This document shows positions 55,372-63,672 of a stretch of 64,000 nt of DNA, one piece after another. A program made the translations under genes and the position numbers. Each line of letters begins with the position of its first letter. The first letter of the stretch is position 1. Location of the stretch: NCBI GenBank assembly GCA_030647905.1, contig JAUSJA010000025.1, forward strand, positions 124,001-188,000, in the 5' to 3' direction. Below the pieces are notes generated by a model that worked only from the letters and a program-made list of their open reading frames with translations, was not told the DNA's origin and did not search any database. This DNA is from Gemmatimonadaceae bacterium. Its GTDB lineage: Bacteria > Gemmatimonadota > Gemmatimonadetes > Gemmatimonadales > Gemmatimonadaceae.

Positions 55372-56502
55372 TCAACTTGTCTTCACGCAGGCTTCAGCGA
55401 TTTCTCGTTTCGCGCGACGGGAATCGTTGACGATGCGGAAAAAATCATCGTAGTACTTGAGCGTCTCCTCGACCGTTTTCTGTTTGATCAGCTTTCCGAT
55501 CGAATCGCGATACAGCCCATAGACGGCGTCCTTCTGTTCGTTGAACTTCGCGATGGCCTTTGCCCATGCCTCCGGTTCGACGCAATAGCCCCTGAAGAGC
55601 CGGTCGCGGACGCGCTGCACCGAGAGCTTCGGGTCAACCGTCGCGTACGGCGCGTTGATCACGCCCGAGAAATCGAAGTCGTAGGGAATCGGAATGATGT
55701 CGCCGGCCGGCTGACTCACGAGCTCGACGTTGTGGAGCCCGGCAATCGAGAAGTCGGTGTTCCCGATGAAGTACTGGAAGATTCCGATGAGCGCGTCGTG
55801 ATAAGGCTCGAGATCGCTGGCCTTCGCGCCCTTGTCCTCGACGCGCGGTCCGCCCATTCTCGCGGCGAGCATCTCCGGCTCCTCGAGAAGAATCGCGGCC
55901 CGCCTGGCGATGACCTTTCCGCTGGCGCTGTCGGTGTACGTAACCTGCAGAAGCCGCGCGCGGTAGCCGAAGGGAGTGAGAAGGTTGTAGATGCGGTAGA
56001 GCTGCAGCTCCTGGATGATGAACTGCTCGTAGTCGTCGGTGTTGCGGCAGTAGTTGACGAGCTTGGGCTTGTCGAGGCCCTGGAACATCGTCCCCTTCGC
56101 GGAGTCGGCCTTGAAGTTGACGCGGAGGGGCGGGAACTCGCAGTTCTTCAGTCTCCATATTCCGCGGGTTCTCAGCTCCGTGGGGAGCGAGACGACTTTC
56201 CCTGATGCGTCGGTGAAGGAGATCCTGGCCGGACGCCACGGAGCCTTGTCGCCCTTGTCGCCGCGGATGCGCTTCACGTTGGTGGTCAGCGTGACCGGCA
56301 GCGGCTCGGCGGCGAAGAAGAATGCCTCCGTTTCTTTCGAGTGCCTGATCGCCTTTTCCACGGCCGCTTTCAGTTGCTCCTCGGTCTTCGGCTCCTTCTT
56401 CTTCGCCTGCGCGACGATCTCTCCGCCCGGCATCGCGAGCGCAAACGTCAGGGCAATCGCTCCCGCAACCGGAGCCCACCTGCCTGCGATCTTCATGTCC
56501 AT
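55372..56502 (-). CDS. Secreted CotH-like protein
   Basis: The 376-residue product has a signal peptide (cleavage near residue 32, GGEIVAQA) and a CotH-like pattern: LRTRGIWRLKNCEFPPLRVN, FQGLDKPKLVNYCRN, LQLYRIYNLLTPFGYRARLL, FQYFIGNTDFSIAGLHN and IPIPYDFDFSGVIN (candidate metal-binding DxD). CotH proteins are atypical protein kinases of spores and envelopes. CotH-like genes also accompany VTC-type polyphosphate polymerases and DUF4956 genes. It lies nine bases after the DUF4956 gene and 16 before ppk1, so it is probably the periplasmic arm of the same system. Family assignment is from pattern only. Confidence 0.65.
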   Translation of the reverse strand: MDMKIAGRWAPVAGAIALTFALAMPGGEIVAQAKKKEPKTEEQLKAAVEKAIRHSKETEAFFFAAEPLPVTLTTNVKRIRGDKGDKAPWRPARISFTDASGKVVSLPTELRTRGIWRLKNCEFPPLRVNFKADSAKGTMFQGLDKPKLVNYCRNTDDYEQFIIQELQLYRIYNLLTPFGYRARLLQVTYTDSASGKVIARRAAILLEEPEMLAARMGGPRVEDKGAKASDLEPYHDALIGIFQYFIGNTDFSIAGLHNVELVSQPAGDIIPIPYDFDFSGVINAPYATVDPKLSVQRVRDRLFRGYCVEPEAWAKAIAKFNEQKDAVYGLYRDSIGKLIKQKTVEETLKYYDDFFRIVNDSRRAKREIAEACVKTS

Positions 56503-56511
56503 GGCTGCCTC

Positions 56512-57543
56512 CTATCTGATCTGCGCGTCAACGAGGGCTGTCCCGCCGGCGGTGTGCGCGAGCGAGAGAATCTCGTCAGGCAGCGTCGCCTTCTTGGGCT
56601 GCACGAAATAATCGATGGTGGCGACCCCCGCATCGTCAGTCTTTGTCGTCCCCGCACGCCACTCCTTTGCGTATTCACCGAGAACGAGCTCGAAGCTTCG
56701 GCGCGTCTGGTCCGGGTCGCGAGTGCGCAGTCGGATACAGATCTCGTGGGGCGTTCCGCTGTCCGTCTTGGATCCGTCGTCGTGCGCCCGCTTGAGAGCG
56801 CGCTGTGCCAGCCCTTCGAGCTGTTCACGGCTCATGTTCCGAAGCACCTCGTTGTCTATCTGCGCGACGAAGGTGCCGGTCCTTGCGAGCTGCCTGGCGC
56901 GCTTCAGGCGACGTGCGGCGATGCTTCCCTCGAGCTCGACCGGGGAGTTGCCGAAGTCAGTGTACCAGAGCGCGAGCACCGTCACGTTGAAGAGGAGCGA
57001 CAGTGAGAGCGCGACGGGTATGTCCACGGCCGCCGCGAGCCCGACGCCGGTGGCGAGGAACACGTATACCGCGTCCTTGCTGTCCTCGAGCGTATTCCGG
57101 AAGCGCACGGCCGCAACGATCCCGGCAAGACTGAATGCGAGCGCCAGGCTGTGTTTCACGAGCACCACGACGCCAGAGACCACGAGTGGGAGGATTATCA
57201 GCATCTGAACGACGGACTGCTGATAACCGCGCTTCGCCCTCGTAAGCTGATAGACCCACGCCACCGGCAGGGATAGCAGGACGGCGCCAGCCATCGCCGC
57301 GATGAAAGTGACCGTCAGGCCGAGCTGATCGGGAGCAACCGCAAGCGGTGCGCGATTCGCAGCGACCAGAGCCGGACCCACTCCGAGGATCGGCTCGATG
57401 GCGTAGCTGGCCAGGCTCGGAAAGATATTCGCCTCGCGCCGCACGAGAGCGCCCACCGCGATCAGAACGACGTAATAGACGGCGACCTTCACCAGAACAC
57501 GTGTCGCCGGAGACGAAAAAATTCCCGGTCTCCTATCGGCCAT
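56512..57543 (-). CDS. DUF4956-type membrane protein
   Basis: The 343-residue protein has about six membrane segments, and the DUF4956 signature ALAFSLAGIVAAVRFRNTLE followed by DAVYVFLATGVGLAAAVDI. A soluble C-terminal domain of about 140 residues (from ARRLKRARQLARTGTFVAQI) follows. DUF4956 proteins occur next to VTC/CYTH-type polyphosphate polymerases and CotH-like proteins. As first gene of the three-gene operon it may anchor the fused CYTH-PPK1 at the inner membrane or pass polyphosphate outward (inference). A CAGGAG ribosome-binding site precedes the ATG. Confidence 0.85.
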   Translation of the reverse strand: MADRRPGIFSSPATRVLVKVAVYYVVLIAVGALVRREANIFPSLASYAIEPILGVGPALVAANRAPLAVAPDQLGLTVTFIAAMAGAVLLSLPVAWVYQLTRAKRGYQQSVVQMLIILPLVVSGVVVLVKHSLALAFSLAGIVAAVRFRNTLEDSKDAVYVFLATGVGLAAAVDIPVALSLSLLFNVTVLALWYTDFGNSPVELEGSIAARRLKRARQLARTGTFVAQIDNEVLRNMSREQLEGLAQRALKRAHDDGSKTDSGTPHEICIRLRTRDPDQTRRSFELVLGEYAKEWRAGTTKTDDAGVATIDYFVQPKKATLPDEILSLAHTAGGTALVDAQIR

Positions 57544-57638
57544 CCTGAATGGCTCCTGGAAAGGTTACGTAATAATCGTGTCCGTTTGCGCCCCACGCCA
57601 TAGTTGCCGTGGTTCCGCCCCGCTCCCAGATTCTCCGA

Positions 57639-59231
57639 ATGCGCAGACTAGCCCAGGGATTGCTCGGAGTGGTGCTGGCCGCGACGTGCGCCCTGGCGCA
57701 GTCGCCGGCTCCTCAGGGGAGGGCGGCGGCGGCCCGTCCGACGCTCGTGCTGATGATCACCATAGACGGATTTCGCGCCGGCAATCTCGAGCGCTTCGGA
57801 CCTCAGCTCAGCGGCGGCCTCGCGAGGCTGATGAGTGGCGGAGCCTGGTTCACCAACGCTCACCAGGACTACGCAATAACCGAGACCGCGCCGGGGCACG
57901 CCAGCCTGTTGTCGGGACGGTTCCCCAGATCCACTGGCATCGCAGCGAATCGGGTCGGGGTCGCCGACCCCGCCGCACCACTTCTCGGCTTTTCCGGCGG
58001 CCTGGGCGCTTCCCCCGCGAGATTTCAGGGGACTGAGCTCTTCGATTGGCTGCACAGCGCCGATGCCCGCTCGCGCGCCCTGTCCGTGTCGAGCAAGGAC
58101 CGCGGTGCGATACTGCCCATCGGCCGCGCGAAGCAGCAGGTGTACTGGTATCCCGGCGATGGTGATTTCACCACCAGCAGCTACTACGCCGATTCCCTTC
58201 CCGCCTGGGTGAACAGATTCAACGAACGGATGCTTCCGCAAACCTACGCGAGCAAGAACTGGATGCCTCTACTGCCCGACTCGGCGTATCACGAGCGGGA
58301 CAGCGTGAGCATCGAGGGCGGAGGCAATGACTTCGTATTTCCGCATCCGATACCCGCCGACCCGCAGAGTGCTGCAAACTGGGTGCGGGCGACCCCCTTC
58401 ATTGACGAGCTCACCGTCGCCTTCGCTCTCGACGGAGTGAACGCGCTGAATCTTGGAGCGGGTCCCCAAACGGATCTGCTGGCGGTGTCGCTCTCCGCCA
58501 CCGACGCGGTCAACCACCGCCTCGGCCCCGACTCCAGGGAGGCCCACGATCAGGTGCTACGCAACGACCGGGTCATCGGGATTCTGCTCGACTCACTGTT
58601 CCGGATGCGCAACCCGTCCCGTGTGGTAGTCGTGCTCAGCGCGGACCACGGATTCACGTCCATCCCCGAGCTGGTTCCCGCCGACGTGAAGCCTCATCCC
58701 ACCCGCGCTTCGCTCGACTTTGCGCTCGAGATCGCCCGCAACAAGATGCGAGAGATGAAAGTTGATACGGGTGCGATAGACGTTGATCAGCAGATCGTGC
58801 TTCTGGATCGTGAAGCGTTCAAGCGCGCGCGAGTGGATCCGGACCCGGTGATCAAGGCGTTTGAGGCGGCCGCCTTGCAGACTCCAGGCATCAAGCGCAT
58901 AGACCGCTTCCGCGATCTCATCGGCGCCGACACGCTGCGCGATCCGATCGCGCGCAGATGGAGTCACCAGTTCCCGGCGGGCAGCAACGTCGAGCTGGTG
59001 GCAACGCTTACGCCGGGCAGCCTCTGGGGACCGGCGCCCCTCGCGTCGCACGGCTCGCCATACGACATAGACAGCCACGTACCCATCATTTTTTACGGAA
59101 CCGGCATAAGACCGGGCCGCTATGGGGAGTTCGCGCGGACGGTGGACATTGCACCGACTCTGGCGCGCATCACCGGCGTAACGCCTTCCGAGAAGCTGGA
59201 CGGAGCTCCGCTCACGCGCGCGCTGAAGTAG
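57639..59231 (+). CDS. PafA-like alkaline phosphatase family protein
   Basis: From the ATG at 57639 the 530-residue product has a signal peptide (RRLAQGLLGVVLAATCALAQ) and an alkaline phosphatase core with LMITIDGFRAGNLERF (metal Asp), the Thr nucleophile in AITETAPGHASLLSGRFP, SSKDRGAILPIGR (Lys/Arg pair seen in PafA), SLSATDAVNHRLGPDSREA, LSADHGFTSIPE and a late metal His in LASHGSPYDIDSHVP. It would release phosphate from monoesters in the periplasm. It diverges from the polyphosphate operon with under 100 bases between starts, which suggests shared phosphate-related control. Confidence 0.9.
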   Translation: MRRLAQGLLGVVLAATCALAQSPAPQGRAAAARPTLVLMITIDGFRAGNLERFGPQLSGGLARLMSGGAWFTNAHQDYAITETAPGHASLLSGRFPRSTGIAANRVGVADPAAPLLGFSGGLGASPARFQGTELFDWLHSADARSRALSVSSKDRGAILPIGRAKQQVYWYPGDGDFTTSSYYADSLPAWVNRFNERMLPQTYASKNWMPLLPDSAYHERDSVSIEGGGNDFVFPHPIPADPQSAANWVRATPFIDELTVAFALDGVNALNLGAGPQTDLLAVSLSATDAVNHRLGPDSREAHDQVLRNDRVIGILLDSLFRMRNPSRVVVVLSADHGFTSIPELVPADVKPHPTRASLDFALEIARNKMREMKVDTGAIDVDQQIVLLDREAFKRARVDPDPVIKAFEAAALQTPGIKRIDRFRDLIGADTLRDPIARRWSHQFPAGSNVELVATLTPGSLWGPAPLASHGSPYDIDSHVPIIFYGTGIRPGRYGEFARTVDIAPTLARITGVTPSEKLDGAPLTRALK

Positions 59232-59249
59232 GCCGCCGCTACCTCCGCA

Positions 59250-61151
59250 TCATTTGGCGGTCCATTTGAGAGTCTTGTCTATTGTGCCCACCGTCACCGA
59301 GTGATACGTCGGGCGTGCGCGGCCATAAATGCTCATCGCCATCGCTTTGCCCCAATCGGTCTTCGCCAGGTCGGCGTAGAGAGGTGCGACAAGCTTCCGC
59401 CGGCCCTGTGACGTCAGATACTTCTCGAGCGCCGGGAACGCAGGCTGGTACCTGTTGGCGATCGCGATTCTCAGCCACGCGAACATGATCTCGCTGTTGC
59501 CGCTCGACGACAGCTTGAACGCGCCGTCCAGCTCGGCGAGCCGCCTCGCGGGAATCGTGTCGGGAAGGGCGCGCAGGAAATGCAGCCATTCCTGCGTTGA
59601 CCACTTGCCCGTCTGAATCGCCGAGGCGGGACCGCCCGCCTTCCACACGTCCACCTGCTTCTCGACGGCGGCGAACGCCTCGGATCTCACCGGCGGAATG
59701 TTCGTCGGAACGCCAGGGTCGAAGACCCATGCCTGCACGTTCACACGCTGCGCTTCGTCCGGTGATAGCAGCTTCTGCCTCATGAACGCCAGCATCCGCT
59801 CGGCGCTCATCGGCTGGAATGCGAAGTGATCGAAGTAATCGCGCAGGAATACGTCGAGTCGCTCCCGGCCAACTACCGACTCGACGGTCTGAAGAAACGC
59901 CGATCCCTTCTCGTAGGCGATGTCAGTCGTCCCAGCGTCCGGGTCGCGAGCCGTGAGATCCAGATGAAGGCGTGTGTCGGGGCTCTGCGGTCCTCCTGCT
60001 TCCTTGATCGCCTCGTCGAGGTCCTGGCGTCCGAGCTGGCGCAGCATGTCGGCGTACGGCTTGCCGCGGAGCTCTTCCATGATGCGCGACTCGATGTACG
60101 TCGTGAATCCCTCGTTGAGCCAGAAGTCGTCCCACGTCGCGTTCGTGACGAGGTTGCCCGACCATGAGTGCGCCAGCTCGTGCGCCACCAGGCTGACCAG
60201 CGAGCGGTCACCCGCCAGCACGGTAGGTGTCGCGAACGTCAGCATCGGATTCTCCATTCCCCCGTACGGGAACGACGGCGGAAGGACGAGGATGTCGTAG
60301 CGCCCCCAGCGATACGGGCCATACAGCTTCCCGGCGGCGGCGACCATCTTGTCCACCTCCGCGAATTCATTCGCGGCGCGGTCCACTACCGACGGCTCCG
60401 CGTAGATACCGGTGGTCTTTCCAATCGGACGGAATGCAATGTCGCCGACCGCGAGCGCAATCAGATACGGCGGAATCGGGTACGGCATCCGGAAGCGGAA
60501 AACGGTCCGGCCCTCTGCGTCCTTCTCGCCTTCGATCCCCTCGTGGTTGGCGCCCATCACCGCCCGCATTCCCGCGGGAACATGGACCGTCGCGTCGTAA
60601 GTCTGGCGTATGCCCGGCCCGTCCTGCGTCGGAATCCACGTGCGTGTGAGGATCGCCTCTCCCTGCGTGAACAGGAACGGAACCTTGCCGCCCGCCGTTT
60701 GTGCGGGAGAAAGCCACTGCACCGCCGCGGCGGCTGGCGACGTCTGGTACTCGACCACGATCGTGTCGCCACTCGCCGGCAGCGCGATGGCCAGCGGCGC
60801 GCCCATGTATGAGTTCCCCGCGCCGAGGTTGAAGCCGAGGGCCCCGCCTTTCGCGTCGGTCACGCTCTTGATGTCGAGATCTCGCGTGTCGAGGATGATG
60901 CTGTCCGCGCTCTGGCTGCGTTGGATCGTGAGGCGCGCCGTCCCGCTGATCCGCTTCGTCGCAAAATCCGGCGCCAGATCGAGCGAGACGTTCGTGACGC
61001 GAGCTTTTTCGGGCTGCGCATACGAATGGGAATCGTGAGGTAGCGCGGGTAGTGCAGTATCACCGGTGGCGGCCGGCTTCTCGGCAGTCGTGCATGCCGT
61101 GGAGATAATGATGAGAATCGAGGCGGTGAGGGCCGTCAGTGATCGTTTCAT
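59250..61151 (-). CDS. M1 family metallopeptidase (aminopeptidase N-like) lipoprotein
   Basis: From the ATG at 61151 the 633-residue product has a lipoprotein signal (lipobox STAC). The gluzincin zinc site is in SLVAHELAHSWSGNLVTNAT (HExxH) and FWLNEGFTTYIESRIMEE (third ligand Glu), and the exopeptidase motif region is FPYGGMENPMLTF (GAMEN-like). The C-terminal domain resembles leukotriene A4 hydrolase (HEAT-like). It probably removes N-terminal residues from peptides at the envelope. It converges on the phosphatase gene with an 18-base gap. Confidence 0.92.
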   Translation of the reverse strand: MKRSLTALTASILIIISTACTTAEKPAATGDTALPALPHDSHSYAQPEKARVTNVSLDLAPDFATKRISGTARLTIQRSQSADSIILDTRDLDIKSVTDAKGGALGFNLGAGNSYMGAPLAIALPASGDTIVVEYQTSPAAAAVQWLSPAQTAGGKVPFLFTQGEAILTRTWIPTQDGPGIRQTYDATVHVPAGMRAVMGANHEGIEGEKDAEGRTVFRFRMPYPIPPYLIALAVGDIAFRPIGKTTGIYAEPSVVDRAANEFAEVDKMVAAAGKLYGPYRWGRYDILVLPPSFPYGGMENPMLTFATPTVLAGDRSLVSLVAHELAHSWSGNLVTNATWDDFWLNEGFTTYIESRIMEELRGKPYADMLRQLGRQDLDEAIKEAGGPQSPDTRLHLDLTARDPDAGTTDIAYEKGSAFLQTVESVVGRERLDVFLRDYFDHFAFQPMSAERMLAFMRQKLLSPDEAQRVNVQAWVFDPGVPTNIPPVRSEAFAAVEKQVDVWKAGGPASAIQTGKWSTQEWLHFLRALPDTIPARRLAELDGAFKLSSSGNSEIMFAWLRIAIANRYQPAFPALEKYLTSQGRRKLVAPLYADLAKTDWGKAMAMSIYGRARPTYHSVTVGTIDKTLKWTAK

Positions 61152-61238
61152 TGTTGACGATGTGAGATGTTGTCGCGCGACCGAGCGACGAATGGATTTT
61201 ACCGTCATGTGGCCGGTCTGTTCAGCCGTACGTGACGG

Positions 61239-61919
61239 CTACATCCGTGCCATGTCGAGCACGAGGGCGACCGCGAAGCCATCGTATCCCTTCACGCCGA
61301 CGGTCTGCAGCACCGTGGCGGTGACGCGGCGATCGCGCGACATCATTTCGTTCAGCCGGCGCACTCCCTGAACGCTTGCATCCTCGCTCGCCGCATCTAT
61401 GACCGCACCCTCGCGCACTACGTTGTCCACGATGATCATCGTGCCCGGTTTCGACATCTTCACGGCCCACTCGAAGTATGTCGGAATGCTCGGCTTGTCC
61501 GCGTCAATGAAAACGAAGTCGAACGGCCCGTAGCCCTCGGCGGCGAGTCGGGGCAGAATATCGAGCGCGTTGCCTGTTCGCGTCTCGATGCGATCACTCA
61601 ATCCGGCCCTCACGAAATTCGCCTTCGCAACTTCGGCGTGTTTCGGATCGATCTCCAGCGTGACGACCCGCCCTCCCTGCGGCACGGCGCGCGCCAGCCA
61701 GATCGTGCTGTATCCGCCGAGCGTTCCGACCTCGAGGATCGTTCGCGCTCCCTGCCCGCGCGCGAGGATGTTCATCAGCTTGCCCTGAGCCGCGGAGACC
61801 TGGATCGCCGGGAGGCCGGCGGCATCGCTCGCCGCCAGGGCGGCATCGAGCGCCGCGTCCGCGGGGATGAGCGCGTCCGTGATGTAATCGTCAACTGAAG
61901 TCCACAGTTCCTGTGTCAT
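61239..61919 (-). CDS. O-methyltransferase (OMT family 3)
   Basis: The 226-residue product shows the catechol-type O-methyltransferase pattern: RTILEVGTLGGYSTIWLARA, GGRVVTLEIDPKHAEVAKAN, FDFVFIDADKPSIPTYFEWA (metal-binding Asp) and GTMIIVDNVVREGAVID. It is a SAM- and metal-dependent enzyme of the cytoplasm; the acceptor is unknown. No biosynthetic cluster surrounds it. Confidence 0.93.
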   Translation of the reverse strand: MTQELWTSVDDYITDALIPADAALDAALAASDAAGLPAIQVSAAQGKLMNILARGQGARTILEVGTLGGYSTIWLARAVPQGGRVVTLEIDPKHAEVAKANFVRAGLSDRIETRTGNALDILPRLAAEGYGPFDFVFIDADKPSIPTYFEWAVKMSKPGTMIIVDNVVREGAVIDAASEDASVQGVRRLNEMMSRDRRVTATVLQTVGVKGYDGFAVALVLDMARM

Positions 61920-61962
61920 TGCCTTGTCCTGTGTTCCGAATCTCTGACGTGCCTGGTCCCTT

Positions 61963-62658
61963 TCAGGCGACCGCCACCGAGCTCCGGGGGATCACCAGCT
62001 CCCACCCGGAATCGAACACCAGCTCGATTCCATCGCCCGCCGTTCGCATCCGCACCACCCTGGCACCAATCAGACCACAAAGCGCATCACACGATCCGGG
62101 ATCCGGGTACCGATAACGCTGAGCACCCGAGACGATCATCGGATTTCCTCCGACGGCGACGCGCACTCCGTTGAAGTCGAGCTCCGTCGCGCGCGGCAAG
62201 AACTTCAGCGACGCCAGCGAGCGGCCGGAGAGGTCCGGAAACGACGCGGCGGTGGATGTCATCAGTTGCAGTCGCGGGGGTCCGCCAACCTGCGGCAGCA
62301 ACGCCGGCAAGCTGACATCTGCCCGCGTTTCTTCGATCGGCGGTTCGAGCGAGGCGTTCCTCTTCAATCGCTCACTCCGCCGATACCGGTGGAACTGCTC
62401 CCACATCACGCCCACGGCGAATCCAACGCCAAGACCGGCGATGCCCGTGAACAATCCCGCGGCGACAACTATCCCAGAGAAATACCACAGGCCGCGCGCG
62501 AACGAGCCGTTCTCGAGCTGCCCGGCAAGCAGCCCCCACGCGAATGGCGCCGAACCGATGAACCCGACGAGAAAGCCGATATACGCGGCGAGATCCTTGA
62601 TCGCCGTGCGGCGAAGCTGGTAGAACTCGGAGAGAATGCGAGCTCCCGCGTTGAGCAT
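61963..62658 (-). CDS. Membrane protein of unknown function
   Basis: From the ATG at 62658 the 231-residue product has two membrane segments (DLAAYIGFLVGFIGSAPFAW and WYFSGIVVAAGLFTGIAG with a following glycine-rich stretch), then a soluble C-terminal half with a beta-rich end (VRVAVGGNPMIVSGAQRYRY). I recognise no family. The frame upstream of 62658 is ignored because it lacks a ribosome-binding site and membrane character. The 62659-62812 gap holds nothing recognisable. Confidence 0.7.
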   Translation of the reverse strand: MLNAGARILSEFYQLRRTAIKDLAAYIGFLVGFIGSAPFAWGLLAGQLENGSFARGLWYFSGIVVAAGLFTGIAGLGVGFAVGVMWEQFHRYRRSERLKRNASLEPPIEETRADVSLPALLPQVGGPPRLQLMTSTAASFPDLSGRSLASLKFLPRATELDFNGVRVAVGGNPMIVSGAQRYRYPDPGSCDALCGLIGARVVRMRTAGDGIELVFDSGWELVIPRSSVAVA

Positions 62659-62812
62659 GGGTATTTCCTGAATGTAGCGACCGCCACGGGAGTGAGGAGA
62701 AGGTGGCTCGCAAAGAGACACTCCTCCCTGCCCGCCGGGGGCCTCCGCTGGCGTCGCACCGCGCCACTTTGCACATTGAACCGGGCGTAACTTCCTGAAG
62801 TTTTCTCGCGCC

Positions 62813-63546
62813 CCGGATGTCTACGGTCTCACCCATCCGGGAAAGGTCCGACCCAACAACGAGGACCACTTCCTTATCTGCGCGCTCCAGAAGCGAATGC
62901 AGATCTACCATACGAGCCTGCCTGATCAGTCCATCCTCACGAGCGCCGAGCGGCTGGCGTTTCTTGCTCTCGTCGCCGATGGCGTGGGCGGAGCGAAGGC
63001 CGGTGAAGAGGCGAGCCGCGTCACTCTCGAGTACGTCGCGCGCTACGTCAGCGAGTCACTCGACTGCTACTACACGAACGATCCGGGCGATGACTCGCGT
63101 TTCATCCATGAGCTGGAGGAGTCGGAATGTGGCCCAACGCGTATCTGCTGCAGGTGGGCGACAGTCGCTACTATCAGCTGCGCGACGGCGAGCTGATCCA
63201 GATATCGCGCGATCAGACAATGGCCGAAGAGTTCGTCAAGCAGGGAGTCTTCGATCGCGAGGACGCGGCGTTCAAGAAGTGGACGAACGTTCTCTCGAGC
63301 GCCATTGGCGGTCCCGACGCCGCACCGAGCGTGACGAAAGTGCCGCAGTCATGGAGTAGTATCGGACTCATGTGCAGCGACGGCCTGACGCGTCACGTAT
63401 CGGACGATCGCATCCGCGAAGTGCTGCAGAACATCAGGTCGGCGAAGGAGGGCTGCGAGATACTTCTTCAGGACGCCCTCGACGCCGGAGGCGAAGACAA
63501 CATCACCGTCCTCATCGGCCGTGCGATTCCGCACGAGGAGAAGTAG
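62813..63546 (+). pseudogene. PP2C-type serine/threonine phosphatase, broken
   Basis: Two frames together encode most of a PP2C. The first (62813 to ~63130) holds DVYGLTHPGKVRPNNEDHF and ALVADGVGGAKAGEEASRVT. The second (from 63127) holds AYLLQVGDSRYYQLRDGE, LMCSDGLTRHVSDD and GGEDNITVLIGR. The metal-binding aspartates are present, but the central 'GMGTTL' block (some 20-50 residues) is lost at ~63125 and the frame shifts there. No ATG, GTG or TTG lies in frame ahead of the NED motif after the stop at 62777. Probably inactive, unless the assembly is wrong here. Confidence 0.75.
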
Positions 63547-63672
63547 CGCCGCAAGGGCGTTCTCGGCCACCGACATGAGCGACATCCGCTCTGACGTCGA
63601 GTTTTCCAAGAGCGATGTCCTCGTACGACATCACCCTGACAACCTCTTCGTCGCTGAGTGGACCGGGGTCGC

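Noticed and set aside
62817-63359. A 180-codon + strand open frame starting at 62817
   Set aside because: It is a shadow of the two PP2C frames; its Ser/Arg-rich sequence has no phosphatase motif, although its ATG may mark the gene's old start region.
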